A stretch of DNA of 64,000 bases, taken from assembly GCA_963674495.2 (NCBI GenBank), contig CAXXLG010000002.1:806001-870000 (forward strand), given 5' to 3'. The first letter of the stretch is position 1, and every line of letters starts with the position of its first letter. The notes under the pieces were generated by a model that did no database searches, was not told the DNA's origin, and saw only the letters and a list, made by a program, of their open reading frames with translations. The translations under genes and the position numbers were made by a program. Below are positions 33,820 to 41,565 of the stretch, one piece after another. Source of the stretch: RGIG3178 sp963674495 (lineage in GTDB: Bacteria; Bacillota; Clostridia; Christensenellales; QAND01).

Positions 33820-33848
33820 GGCGCACTTGATAGATTGTGCCCTGTTTT
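33820..33848 (+). terminator. Weak hairpin after gtrA
   Basis: GG-GCAC (33820-33826) pairs with GTGC-CC (33837-33842), with one bulged C, before TGTTTTGT. Stability is modest. Confidence 0.35.
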
Positions 33849-33849
33849 G

Positions 33850-34055
33850 TCATATTCGTAATCTTTTCCCATCACATCATACTGATAGCATACATATGGA
33901 CTCATGCAGAGGAACACCGGTTTTCAATCGTTTGAACGTCCCAACGATTTGGATACACAGGATGCGCAATTCGTTGGATCGCAACCGGTAAACTGACATG
34001 GATTCCTGTGATCGGCCCTTTCTGGCGCACCCTCGTTCCCCATCCGGGGGCGCGG
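33850..34055. other. Gene-free stretch with nested inverted repeats
   Basis: No open frame with a ribosome-binding site is seen. Nested complementary segments exist: CAGAGGAA with TTCCTGTG (one mismatch), ACCGGTT with AACCGGT, TTCAA with TTGAA, and CCAACGA with TCGTTGG, spanning about 33905-34010. With the terminator at 34056-34083 this could be a small RNA gene, but I cannot name a class and see no clear promoter. Confidence 0.3.
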
Positions 34056-34083
34056 AGCCTCAGCTACTTGCTGGGGCTTTTTT
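34056..34083 (+). terminator. Rho-independent terminator upstream of spoIIID
   Basis: AGCCTCAGC (34056-34064) pairs with GCTGGGGCT (34070-34078) around a 5-nt loop, with TTTTTT at 34078-34083. It isolates spoIIID from upstream transcription. Confidence 0.8.
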
Positions 34084-34093
34084 ATGCCAACCA

Positions 34094-34123
34094 TTCATAG
34101 AGAATCATCTTAGCGCATACCCT
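34094..34123 (+). promoter_or_regulatory. Sigma-E-like (mother-cell) promoter of spoIIID
   Basis: TTCATAGA (34094-34101) and CATACCCT (34116-34123) with 14 nt between resemble sigma-E elements (-35 with ATA core, -10 CATACAMT). spoIIID is sigma-E-dependent in Bacillus. Confidence 0.5.
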
Positions 34124-34137
34124 GTACAAATTGTACA
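34123..34137. promoter_or_regulatory. 15-bp palindrome at the spoIIID transcription start
   Basis: TGTACAA-A-TTGTACA is a perfect dyad directly downstream of the putative sigma-E -10 element and ahead of the RBS. An autoregulatory operator is the obvious candidate; SpoIIID is autoregulated in Bacillus. Confidence 0.5.
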
Positions 34138-34150
34138 AGGGGTGGCAAAC

Positions 34151-34444
34151 ATGAGGGATTATATCGAAGAGAGGGTTTTGAGCACGGCGGCGTATATTTT
34201 GGACAAAAAAGCGACGGTACGCGAGGCGGCCAGGATGTTTGGCGTGAGCAAGAGCACGGTGCACAAAGACATGTGCGAGAGGCTTTTCCGCGTCAATCGC
34301 AGCCTTTACATGCGGGTACGAACGGTTTTGGATGAAAACAAGGCGCAGCGGCATATACGGGGCGGTTTGGCGACGCATCGGAAATATAAGGGAATGAACA
34401 AAACGGTTGAAAAAAAACCGGCTAACGGGTATGATACAAAATAG
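34151..34444 (+). CDS. spoIIID: Sporulation transcriptional regulator SpoIIID
   Basis: This 97-residue DNA-binding protein aligns along its length with SpoIIID. It starts MRDYIEERV, has the helix-turn-helix VREAARMFGVSKSTVHKDM (about residues 23-41) and the conserved HIRGGLATHRKYK near 75-87. It acts in the mother cell after sigma-E activation, repressing and activating genes of the coat and cortex programme. The open frame begins earlier (33998), but AAGGGGTGG precedes ATG 34151 and the N-terminus fits the family. mbl follows after 61 nt, as in Bacillus subtilis. Confidence 0.97.
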   Translation: MRDYIEERVLSTAAYILDKKATVREAARMFGVSKSTVHKDMCERLFRVNRSLYMRVRTVLDENKAQRHIRGGLATHRKYKGMNKTVEKKPANGYDTK

Positions 34445-34505
34445 ACGGTTGTCGCCTTATGCGTAGGACGCTGGGTGGACAATCCTGCCAAAGAGAGGAA
34501 TGCGC

Positions 34506-35570
34506 ATGGGGTTTAGCCTTAAGTTCAATAAAAATATATTTGAGTACAGCGATATCGGCATCGATCTCGGTACAGCAAGCGTACTGGTGTATGTCCGTGG
34601 ACGCGGTATTGTGCTACGCGAACCATCGGTGGTGGCTATCGACAGGCTCAGTGGCAAAATGCTGTCCATCGGCGATGAGGCGCGCCGCATGATCGGACGT
34701 ACACCGGGGAATATTGTGGCGATTAGGCCTCTTAAAGACGGCGTGATCTCCAATTTTGATGTCACCGAGCGCATGTTGCGGTATTTTTTACGAAAGGTCA
34801 TCGGCCGCAAGCTGTTCTTTAAGCCGAGGGTTGTGATATGCGTACCCAGCGGCGTGACGGAAGTGGAAAAGCGCAGTGTCATTGAGGCGTCCGATGAAGC
34901 GGGCGCGCGCAAGACCTATCTGATTGAGGAACCCATCGCAGCCGCCATCGGCGCGGGCATCGACATCGGTGCTCCATACGGTTCAATGGTACTGGACATT
35001 GGCGGTGGCACATCGGACGTTGCCGTGATATCGCTGGGCGGTACGGTGGTTAGCGAATGCATCAAGTGTGCGGGCGATAAGTTCGACGAAGCCATCGTGC
35101 GCTATATCCGTAAAAAGCATAACTTGCTTGTGGGAGACCGCACGGCGGAAGAATTGAAAATTAACATCGGTACGGCCTATCCGCGCACCGAAGAGATATA
35201 CATGGACGTGACCGGCCGCAACTTGATTTCCGGATTGCCGCGCACGGTACGGGTCGGCGGCAACGAGGTGCTCGAAGCATTGGAGGAGCCGGTGCAGCTG
35301 ATCTTTGAAGCGGTACACAGCGTGCTGGAACGCACTCCGCCTGAGCTCGCAGCGGACATTTCGGAAAACGGAATCTGCATGACGGGCGGCGGTTCGCTTT
35401 TGTTCGGACTGGACCGTATGCTCAGTGACAAGACCAAATTGCCCTGCTACGTGGCGGAGGACGCCATTTCCTGCGTCGCCATAGGAACGGGTAAAGCGTT
35501 GGAGGATCTGGATAGCTACGCATCCAGCGCCGTACACGATTATAAGCGCGGTGAATACTTCGATCTATAA
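34506..35570 (+). CDS. mbl: MreB-like rod-shape protein Mbl
   Basis: This 354-residue actin homologue has phosphate-1 DIGIDLGTASVLVYV (about 17-31), VLDIGGGTSDVAVISLGG (about 162-179) and the adenosine motif CMTGGGSLLFGLD (about 296-308). Several MreB-family paralogues exist in Firmicutes; the position directly after spoIIID identifies this one as Mbl. It polymerises under the membrane and guides lateral wall synthesis. AGAGAGGA at 34491-34499 is too close to ATG 34500, so I use ATG 34506. A strong terminator follows. Confidence 0.93.
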   Translation: MGFSLKFNKNIFEYSDIGIDLGTASVLVYVRGRGIVLREPSVVAIDRLSGKMLSIGDEARRMIGRTPGNIVAIRPLKDGVISNFDVTERMLRYFLRKVIGRKLFFKPRVVICVPSGVTEVEKRSVIEASDEAGARKTYLIEEPIAAAIGAGIDIGAPYGSMVLDIGGGTSDVAVISLGGTVVSECIKCAGDKFDEAIVRYIRKKHNLLVGDRTAEELKINIGTAYPRTEEIYMDVTGRNLISGLPRTVRVGGNEVLEALEEPVQLIFEAVHSVLERTPPELAADISENGICMTGGGSLLFGLDRMLSDKTKLPCYVAEDAISCVAIGTGKALEDLDSYASSAVHDYKRGEYFDL

Positions 35571-35582
35571 GGGACAAGCAGT

Positions 35583-35620
35583 AAAACCCTTATACGGCAA
35601 ATGCCGTATAAGGGTTTTTT
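35583..35620 (+). terminator. Strong rho-independent terminator after mbl
   Basis: A 17-bp perfect stem (35583-35599 with 35602-35618) is followed by a T-run into TTTATTTTT. Confidence 0.93.
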
Positions 35621-35694
35621 TATTTTTATCGCCGATCACGCACCTGTGTTTGTAAACATAGAGGTACCAATCGATTTGCCAAAAGGAAAGTACG

Positions 35695-36504
35695 CTAAAC
35701 GCCGTTTTTTACAGGGCCATTTTTTGGGGGATTCGCGACGTGGGAATGGGGGCTCTGTGAATGATTCGAGCACGGTTTATCCGGGGAGGCATATTTGTCC
35801 CACAGGTTATAGCCCCTTGTGTTTCTAAGCGCGCGGAACATCATCTCATCCGCGTTGGGATGCGATTTGCACAGCGATGCAATGGCCGCTTTGGCCTCGT
35901 CGCGCATGGTATGGCCGTCAAACGGACAGACCGATGGAATCACAGGCAAACCAAGTTTTTTGACCACGCCCTTTATGTGCGCTTCTTTGAGATATAAAAA
36001 CGGACGGATTACCGTGATGCCGGTACGGGACAGGCGGGCTCTGGGGGATAGGGTGTTCAGCCGCCCCTCCATGAACATACTCATCCAGAAGGTTTCCAGC
36101 GCATCGTTGCGGTTGTGGCCCAGCGCGAGCGTATCGTATCCGAGTGAAACAACCTGATCGCACAGCGCGCCGCGGCGCAGCCTGGCACACAGCGCGCATG
36201 GGGTTTTGCCATCGCGTATTTTTTCAATGGCCGTTTCCACCACACTACCTTCGTGCACGTAATAGGGTATGTCAAGATCGTCGCAATAACGGTGTAGCGG
36301 ACCGGGATCAAAATCAAAACCGGGATGTACCGTGATGGCGCACAGGCGATAATCCTTGTGCGCGAACCTGCGGTACAGCGACAGCGCATATAACAACAGC
36401 AGGCTGTCCTTGCCGCCGGACAGGCCAACGGCGATACGGCCGCCGGTTTGTATCAAACCGAAAGCATCGTCCGCCTTGCGTAAAAACCCGAGCGTTTGCT
36501 TCAA
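35695..36504 (-). CDS. TtcA/TilS-type PP-loop tRNA-thiolation-like protein
   Basis: This protein of about 269 residues has the PP-loop SGGKDSLLLLYAL near residues 28-40, and the CxxC pair CALCARLRRGAL near 103-114, which in TtcA helps hold an iron-sulfur cluster. A later GHNRNDALETFWM matches the family GHNxDDxxET motif. It resembles tRNA 2-thiocytidine synthetase TtcA; the exact tRNA target is not certain in Clostridia. AAGGAG lies 7 nt before TTG 36504, so that is taken as start rather than ATG 36525, which overlaps the RBS. The C-terminal 35 residues are low-complexity. Confidence 0.85.
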   Translation of the reverse strand: MKQTLGFLRKADDAFGLIQTGGRIAVGLSGGKDSLLLLYALSLYRRFAHKDYRLCAITVHPGFDFDPGPLHRYCDDLDIPYYVHEGSVVETAIEKIRDGKTPCALCARLRRGALCDQVVSLGYDTLALGHNRNDALETFWMSMFMEGRLNTLSPRARLSRTGITVIRPFLYLKEAHIKGVVKKLGLPVIPSVCPFDGHTMRDEAKAAIASLCKSHPNADEMMFRALRNTRGYNLWDKYASPDKPCSNHSQSPHSHVANPPKNGPVKNGV

Positions 36505-36561
36505 TGTTGCGCTCCTTCTATACATCGGCGTGCGTTGCCATTATAGCACGCAGGAAATCAT

Positions 36562-36597
36562 TTGACAGCGGGGTGTCCCCCTTTTATAATGGGGGCA
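36562..36597 (+). promoter_or_regulatory. Perfect consensus sigma-A promoter with a C5/G5 dyad around the -10
   Basis: TTGACA (36562-36567) and TATAAT (36585-36590) are exactly 17 nt apart. CCCCC (36577-36581) and GGGGG (36591-36595) flank the -10 box symmetrically, which suggests a repressor site. Confidence 0.85.
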
Positions 36598-36620
36598 TCG
36601 TATATTTGTGAGGTGACTGC

Positions 36621-37079
36621 ATGCTGTTGACCTATCTAAGCATCATCGGCATGGCGGCTTTGCCCGTTGTGGAGCTCAAGGGAGCCATTCCCTATGGCAT
36701 GGCGCTGGGCATCGCCCCGTGGACCTGTTTTTTTTTGGCGCTGGCCGGCTCCTGTCTGCCCGCACCATTTATTATGCGCCTGTTTCATCCCGTAGCTGAA
36801 TATGCCCATAGGAAAAACATCCGCATCCTCAACGCCGTCATGGACTTTGCCAGAAACCGGGCGGAAAACAAAAAGGGAAAGGTCACCAAGTATCAGAACT
36901 TCCAGTTGTTGGGACTTTTTGTTTTTGTAGCCATTCCGCTGCCCACCACCGGTGTATGGACAGGTTCCATCATCGCAACGTTGCTGATGCTGCCCATGCG
37001 TAAGGCCATTCCCACCGTATGGGTGGGCAACATTGTAGCCGGGCTGATCGTGTTTTTGCTCACAGGACAGTTTTTATAA
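36621..37079 (+). CDS. Small multi-drug export family protein (PF06695, COG2426)
   Basis: This 152-residue membrane protein has about four or five helices and the family's motif PVVELKGAIPYGMALG near residues 14-29, plus FVAIPLPTTGVWTGS near 111-125. Despite the family title, export activity is not well established. The gene has a perfect consensus sigma-A promoter and GAGGTGA 6 nt before ATG. It is transcribed alone and ends at a convergent terminator. Confidence 0.88.
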   Translation: MLLTYLSIIGMAALPVVELKGAIPYGMALGIAPWTCFFLALAGSCLPAPFIMRLFHPVAEYAHRKNIRILNAVMDFARNRAENKKGKVTKYQNFQLLGLFVFVAIPLPTTGVWTGSIIATLLMLPMRKAIPTVWVGNIVAGLIVFLLTGQFL

Positions 37080-37113
37080 ACAGGATAGGACAAACAGAAT
37101 ATTCGGAACAATC

Positions 37114-37139
37114 AGAGGAACAGGCTTGCCTGTTCCTCT
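37114..37139. terminator. Convergent hairpin terminator
   Basis: AGAGGAACAGG (37114-37124) pairs with CCTGTTCCTCT (37129-37139) around a 4-nt loop. It sits directly at the stop of the VanZ gene. Confidence 0.75.
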
Positions 37140-37795
37140 TAGTTTCTGCGCATGTTGCCCCGATGCATCAAACGGCGCATGCGTTGTGTTTTGCACAATA
37201 GATAGACCAAGGATGCGCCCAATAGCCGCAGGATTACCCGATCGACATCCAGCGTCTGGGAATTTATCATAAACATAAGCGCTTCAAAACTTAGCACTCC
37301 GATGGTTAAGGTGAGGAAATAATAGGGCGCGCTTTGCAAAGCGCGAAACAGGCAAGGCAGAAAAAAACCAATGGGAGCAAATAGGATTGCGTTGCCGAGC
37401 ACAAACGGAAGAATGCCTACAAGATCGATGGTACCATTCTGATAGGCAAGAAAATACCGCCATAGCGTGCGCGAGGGGATGAAATTGTTTGCATCGTGCA
37501 AGCCGGCTGCGGCCTGATTTCCCAAAAACAACTGGTTGAATAAAATGATGATGTACAACGCGAAGCAAATGGACAGGAAAAGGCGTACCAGCCGCCGCTT
37601 CTGCGTCCGAGCTTTTTCGGTGTTGCAGCGCAGTATCGTGGCCAACAAAAAGGAGAGCACAACAAGCGCGCATAGAAGCAAGATGCCACGCGTACTCAGC
37701 GTGTCATAGGTGCAGATATATGCGGTATAGCCAAAAAAAACGGCGCCGCATACGTAGCACAATACGGCAATCAGGCGTAGCGTATTCTTTTTCAT
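37139..37795 (-). CDS. VanZ-family membrane protein
   Basis: This 218-residue protein has about five or six helices and the VanZ-like core: FNQLFLGNQ, NFIPSRTLW (NxxPF-type motif), ILFAPIGFFLPCLF and a later SFEALMFM. VanZ homologues influence susceptibility to glycopeptides and other lipid-II-binding agents by an unsettled mechanism. The ATG is preceded by a run of eight G residues merging with AGG on the coding strand, leaving only 2 nt between the purine-rich site and the start. It is transcribed alone, divergent from recD2. Confidence 0.85.
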   Translation of the reverse strand: MKKNTLRLIAVLCYVCGAVFFGYTAYICTYDTLSTRGILLLCALVVLSFLLATILRCNTEKARTQKRRLVRLFLSICFALYIIILFNQLFLGNQAAAGLHDANNFIPSRTLWRYFLAYQNGTIDLVGILPFVLGNAILFAPIGFFLPCLFRALQSAPYYFLTLTIGVLSFEALMFMINSQTLDVDRVILRLLGASLVYLLCKTQRMRRLMHRGNMRRN

Positions 37796-37862
37796 GGCCT
37801 CCCCCCCCGTTCTCTTTTGTCATATCAGCTCGCGTGCAATATGTCAAGAAAACGACGTGGGT

Positions 37863-37891
37863 TTGAAAAGCGTCGGTGGGTTTTGTATAAT
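37863..37891 (+). promoter_or_regulatory. Sigma-A promoter of recD2
   Basis: TTGAAA (37863-37868) and TATAAT (37886-37891) are separated by 17 nt. The recD2 ATG is 73 nt downstream. Confidence 0.75.
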
Positions 37892-37963
37892 AAAATAAAG
37901 CACATGGATGCCTATGGCTGCTTCGATGGGATATCGTCGCAATAGCGGACGAAAGGATATAAA

Positions 37964-40150
37964 ATGGCTGACAATACATTAAATAAGTATATAACCGCAT
38001 CGGTTGCGCATATTACCTATCGAAATGAAGCGAATGGCTATACGGTGGTGGATGTCGAAAACGAAGAGATGGCGTTCACTGCTGTGGGCGTTATGCCGCG
38101 CCTGGGCGAAGGGGAAGACGTGGAGCTTGCCGGAGTATGGACCGAACACCGCGAATACGGCAGGCAACTGTCCGTGAGCTCTTGCCGCCTAGCCATACCG
38201 TGTGGCACCGAGCAGATGGAACGCTTTTTGGCAAGCGGCCTGATCAGAAATTGCGGCGTTAGCACCGCGCGCGCCATCGTGCGCAAATTTGCTGAGGATA
38301 CAGCAGAAGTTTTGCAGTTTGCCCCCCATCGTTTACAGGAAATACCCGGCATTGGCCCGGTCATTGCGCAGCGTATCGGAGATTCCTATCGGGAAAACAT
38401 GGACATGCGCACCGTCATCGCAGGACTTTCGGATTATGGTGTAACCGTAGGCCAGGCACTGCGCATCGCAAAGGAATATGGGGCGGACGGTGTGACGATG
38501 GTAAAGGAGAATCCGTACCGGCTGGCCGAGGACATTTTCGGCATCGGATTCAAGACGGCGGATAGCATCGCCATGCAGATGGGCATCGCATCCGATGCAC
38601 CGGCGCGTATCGGCGCCGGACTGAACTATACGCTGACGCTAGCGGCGGGCAAGGGACATACGTACTTGCCGGCTAAAATCCTTTGCGATTATGCAGCCAA
38701 GCAGCTTCGGGTGCCGCTGGATCTTGTCAAATGCACGGCGGCCCGCATGGTGCAGACCGGTGAGCTGTTCATCGGACAGGGAGAGGATGAGCCGGTGTAT
38801 AGCCGTCCTTTTTATTATACCGAGAAGGAGTGTGCCGAAAGGCTGTACGCACTATGCGTCGCAGTTCCAAAGCTCTTGCGCGCCGATGCGCAGAAGACGA
38901 TTACGATGAAGGAACACAGCACGGAGCTGACCCTGTCGGAAAAGCAGCGTGCGGCTGTGCACACAGGCGTTACCGGTCCGGTATGCGTAATCACCGGCGG
39001 CCCTGGCACCGGCAAAACAACAATCGTGCAGTTTTTGCTTTCGGTATTTGACGTTGCGGGACAGGAAGTGGTGCTGTGCGCGCCAACAGGGCGCGCCGCC
39101 AAACGCATTACCGAGGCGACCGGACGGGAAGCCAAAACCATCCATCGCCTGTTGGAATACGGACGGGGAGAGACAATGGAAGAGGCATACGGTAAAAACG
39201 AAGACAATCCGTTGTCTGCGGCGGTGGTCGTTGTGGACGAGATGTCGATGGTGGACGTGTTTTTGATGGTGCGTCTTTTAAGGGCTGTCCAGAAGGGTGC
39301 AAGGTTGATTTTAATCGGCGATGCCGACCAGCTGCCGTCGGTGGGCCCTGGACACGTGTTGCACGACATCATCGCCTGTGAGGCCATTCCAGTCGTATCG
39401 CTGGACACCGTATACCGACAGGGCGAGGGAAGCATGATTTCCGTTAATGCCCAGCGCATCAACCACGGGAAGATGCCTGTGCACGGGCAAGACGAGTTCA
39501 CCATCGTTCCGTGCGAAAACACGCGCCAGATATGGGAGGCGGTGGAAAACATCATCCAGCAGAACGATGGACAGGTTATTACACCCATGCGAAAGGGCGA
39601 TATGGGCGTGGTGGGTTTGAACGAGCGGTTGCAGGCGCTGTGCAATCCGCCTTCTTCACACAAGCAGCAATTGCCTGCACCATGGCAGCCTCTGCGGCTT
39701 TTAGACAAGGTGATGCAGATCAAAAATGATTACCGCATGGAATGGGAGCGCGATGACGGGGCGGTGTATGAAAAAGGGTTGGGTGTGTTCAACGGGGAGA
39801 TGGGGATACTGCAACACATCGATATGGATTGTCAGGAGGCCGCCGTGCAGTACGATGACGGGCGCGTGGCCCGTTACACGTTCGGACGGACCGATATGCT
39901 GGAGTTGGCCTACGCCATCAGCATACATAAATCCCAGGGCAGCGAGTTTGACAACGTGGTAATCGTACTTGCGGGAGGGCCTCCTATGTTATATACGCGC
40001 AACTTACTGTATACTGCTGTCACCCGCGCCAAAAAGCGGCTATGGATTGTGGGCAAAACCTATGCGTTGCGCCAGATGGTGCGCAACAACCGCACCCGTG
40101 CCCGTTACAGCGGTTTACACAAGGCGCTTGGCGCGCTGTTTGCCCCATGA
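37964..40150 (+). CDS. recD2: RecD2-type ATP-dependent DNA helicase (SF1B)
   Basis: This 728-residue protein has an N-terminal OB-like domain, helix-hairpin-helix repeats (IPGIGPVIAQRI near 128-139; FGIGFKTADSIA near 196) and a SF1B helicase core. Walker A is GGPGTGKTT near residue 346, and the DExx motif is VVVDEMSMVD near 421. QGEGS and the final AYAISIHKSQGSEFD and TAVTRAKKRLW motifs complete it. RecD2 unwinds DNA 5' to 3' without RecBC and contributes to repair. comF overlaps the stop by ATGA. Confidence 0.95.
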   Translation: MADNTLNKYITASVAHITYRNEANGYTVVDVENEEMAFTAVGVMPRLGEGEDVELAGVWTEHREYGRQLSVSSCRLAIPCGTEQMERFLASGLIRNCGVSTARAIVRKFAEDTAEVLQFAPHRLQEIPGIGPVIAQRIGDSYRENMDMRTVIAGLSDYGVTVGQALRIAKEYGADGVTMVKENPYRLAEDIFGIGFKTADSIAMQMGIASDAPARIGAGLNYTLTLAAGKGHTYLPAKILCDYAAKQLRVPLDLVKCTAARMVQTGELFIGQGEDEPVYSRPFYYTEKECAERLYALCVAVPKLLRADAQKTITMKEHSTELTLSEKQRAAVHTGVTGPVCVITGGPGTGKTTIVQFLLSVFDVAGQEVVLCAPTGRAAKRITEATGREAKTIHRLLEYGRGETMEEAYGKNEDNPLSAAVVVVDEMSMVDVFLMVRLLRAVQKGARLILIGDADQLPSVGPGHVLHDIIACEAIPVVSLDTVYRQGEGSMISVNAQRINHGKMPVHGQDEFTIVPCENTRQIWEAVENIIQQNDGQVITPMRKGDMGVVGLNERLQALCNPPSSHKQQLPAPWQPLRLLDKVMQIKNDYRMEWERDDGAVYEKGLGVFNGEMGILQHIDMDCQEAAVQYDDGRVARYTFGRTDMLELAYAISIHKSQGSEFDNVVIVLAGGPPMLYTRNLLYTAVTRAKKRLWIVGKTYALRQMVRNNRTRARYSGLHKALGALFAP

Positions 40151-40797
40151 ATGCGCTCAAGGGGCTTGGGCAATTGGTCTGCCCAGAGGACGTCAGCTGT
40201 ATGTTGTGCGCTGCAGAGAAAGGGATGGGTAACGGTACTGGATTGTGTGACAAATGCTTGCGTACGTTGGACAAATACGACGGAGAAAGGGATATCGAGG
40301 GATTTACGCTGTACGCCGCCTATGTATATTCCGGCGCGGTGGCGACATTGATCCACGGTCTCAAATACGAGAACAAACGGTATATGGCGTTGCCGCTCAT
40401 ACGGGGACTCGTTGAGACATATGGCGTCAACGGGCTGGCATCGGATGCGATCGTACCGGTGCCGCTACATAAAAAAAGGCGGAAACAGCGAGGATTCAAC
40501 CAATCGGTACTGTTGGGACAGGGGCTTTGCGAGCATACCGGCATTCCGCTATGGTGCGATGTGCTTACACGCATACGTGATACCGGACAACAGGTTGGTC
40601 TGAGCGAAGAGGATCGTTGGCAAAACGTCTACGATGCGTTTTCATGCACGATCAATCTGGAAGGCAAGCGTGTCGTTTTGGTTGATGACGTATGTACAAC
40701 AGGCGCTACGATGTTGGCGTGTGCGCGCACGCTCGCGGGCCTTGGCGCCCGCGTGACACTGCTGTGCGCGGCAACGGTAAGCGGCTGCAACAGCTGA
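40147..40797 (+). CDS. comF: ComF-family protein (zinc ribbon plus phosphoribosyltransferase fold)
   Basis: This 216-residue protein starts with a double CxxC zinc site (CMLC near residue 19, CDKC near 33). A phosphoribosyltransferase-like domain follows, with VPLHKKRRKQRGFNQS near 107-122 and the PRPP loop VVLVDDVCTTGATM near 180-193. ComFC is needed for DNA uptake in competent bacteria; in Clostridia it is widespread and often lies near hpf (raiA). The start ATG overlaps the recD2 stop. A long gene-free stretch carrying a structured RNA follows. Confidence 0.92.
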   Translation: MNALKGLGQLVCPEDVSCMLCAAEKGMGNGTGLCDKCLRTLDKYDGERDIEGFTLYAAYVYSGAVATLIHGLKYENKRYMALPLIRGLVETYGVNGLASDAIVPVPLHKKRRKQRGFNQSVLLGQGLCEHTGIPLWCDVLTRIRDTGQQVGLSEEDRWQNVYDAFSCTINLEGKRVVLVDDVCTTGATMLACARTLAGLGARVTLLCAATVSGCNS

Positions 40798-40891
40798 AAA
40801 TACCATGCACCGGGAAATGGATGGCGCGTTCTGTGTCCGGTAATATTCGATTATGATAAAACAAATTGCATATAAAACAGTAAAATAGTGA

Positions 40892-40920
40892 TTGCATTTT
40901 TTTACTACTTCCGATACAAT
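40892..40920 (+). promoter_or_regulatory. Sigma-A promoter of the structured RNA
   Basis: TTGCAT (40892-40897) and TACAAT (40915-40920) with a 17-nt spacer. The predicted start at about 40927 coincides with the 5' arm of the RNA's closing helix. Confidence 0.75.
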
Positions 40921-40926
40921 CAAGGC

Positions 40927-41153
40927 AAAGACATAGCATACTCAGGTCTGTGGTTGAAAATCGACGCCAGTCGCAGGCGAAACGATCCACGTAAACCGTA
41001 AAAACGCGGTGATCATGGTGCGGCTTAGGAGTAAGGCCGGCTAGGACATAGATCCTGAGAGGTGGAGTAGTGGGGGGGCAGATGCCCTATGAGCAAAACA
41101 TCCTGCCGGCGAATGTGGGGGCAAAGACCAGGTCAGCTGAGTATGCTGTGACT
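40927..41153 (+). ncRNA. Long structured non-coding RNA, probable raiA motif
   Basis: This segment of about 225 nt is closed by a 14-bp helix: CATAGCATACTCAG (40932-40945) with CTGAGTATGCTGTG (41137-41150), extended past an A-A mismatch by AG/CT. Inside are smaller hairpins such as CGCC-7-GGCG (about 40964-40979), AGGA/TCCT (about 41043-41059) and GGGC/GCCC (about 41076-41089). It has its own promoter and no long credible open frame. The place, between comF and hpf (raiA), and the size fit the raiA motif RNA known from Clostridia and Actinobacteria, which affects sporulation and aggregation where tested. Confirmation needs a covariance-model search. Confidence 0.7.
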
Positions 41154-41177
41154 AAAAACAAAGCGAGGGAAAAAAAC

Positions 41178-41450
41178 ATGTACGAGGACAGAACGCTTGT
41201 GTGTCGTGATTGTGGCGCCGAATTCGTATTCACCGTAGGTGAACAGGAGTTTTTCGCAGAAAAAGGATTCACGAATGATCCTGTGCGTTGTCGTGAATGC
41301 CGAGCCAGTAAGAAAGCGACACGGCGTGAACGGGTTACCTACCGGACCGTATGTGCCAACTGTGGTGCCGAAACAGAAGTTCCGTTTATCCCAAAGAATG
41401 ACAAGCCCATCTATTGCAATGAATGTTTTGCGCAAATGCGCAATCGATAA
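41178..41450 (+). CDS. Small double zinc-ribbon protein (zf-trcl-like)
   Basis: This 90-residue protein starts MYEDRTLVCRDCGAEFVF and has four CxxC pairs: CRDC, CREC, CANC and CNEC. These form two zinc-binding ribbons separated by a basic stretch (KKATRRERVTYR). The first half matches the probable zinc-ribbon family PF13451, common in Clostridia. RNA or DNA binding is a guess from the fold. The ATG follows GCGAGGG with 8-nt spacing and lies only about 25 nt after the end of the structured RNA, with no terminator between, so they probably share a transcript. The longer in-frame start at 41070 lies inside the RNA and lacks support. Confidence 0.85.
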   Translation: MYEDRTLVCRDCGAEFVFTVGEQEFFAEKGFTNDPVRCRECRASKKATRRERVTYRTVCANCGAETEVPFIPKNDKPIYCNECFAQMRNR

Positions 41451-41463
41451 AACGAATGTCCTT

Positions 41464-41487
41464 AAAGGGCGCGAAAGCGCTCTTTTT
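41464..41487 (+). terminator. Terminator after the zinc-ribbon gene
   Basis: AAAGGGCGC (41464-41472) pairs with GCGCTCTTT (41477-41485) across a GAAA loop, followed by a T-run. Confidence 0.85.
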
Positions 41488-41524
41488 CATTTTTAGAATT
41501 CTATGTGTGCAGCATTTGTCCTCG

Positions 41525-41533
41525 TGATATAAT
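41525..41533 (+). promoter_or_regulatory. Extended -10 promoter of hpf
   Basis: TGATATAAT (41525-41533) has a perfect -10 and the TGn extension; the -35 region is poor. The start codon is 33 nt further on. Confidence 0.6.
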
Positions 41534-41565
41534 GATATACAGAACCGGTGGAAAGGAGTGGGACC

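Noticed and set aside
41070..41177. N-terminal extension of the zinc-ribbon protein
   Set aside because: It runs through the 3' part of the structured RNA and lacks an RBS; the ATG at 41178 has one and matches the family start.
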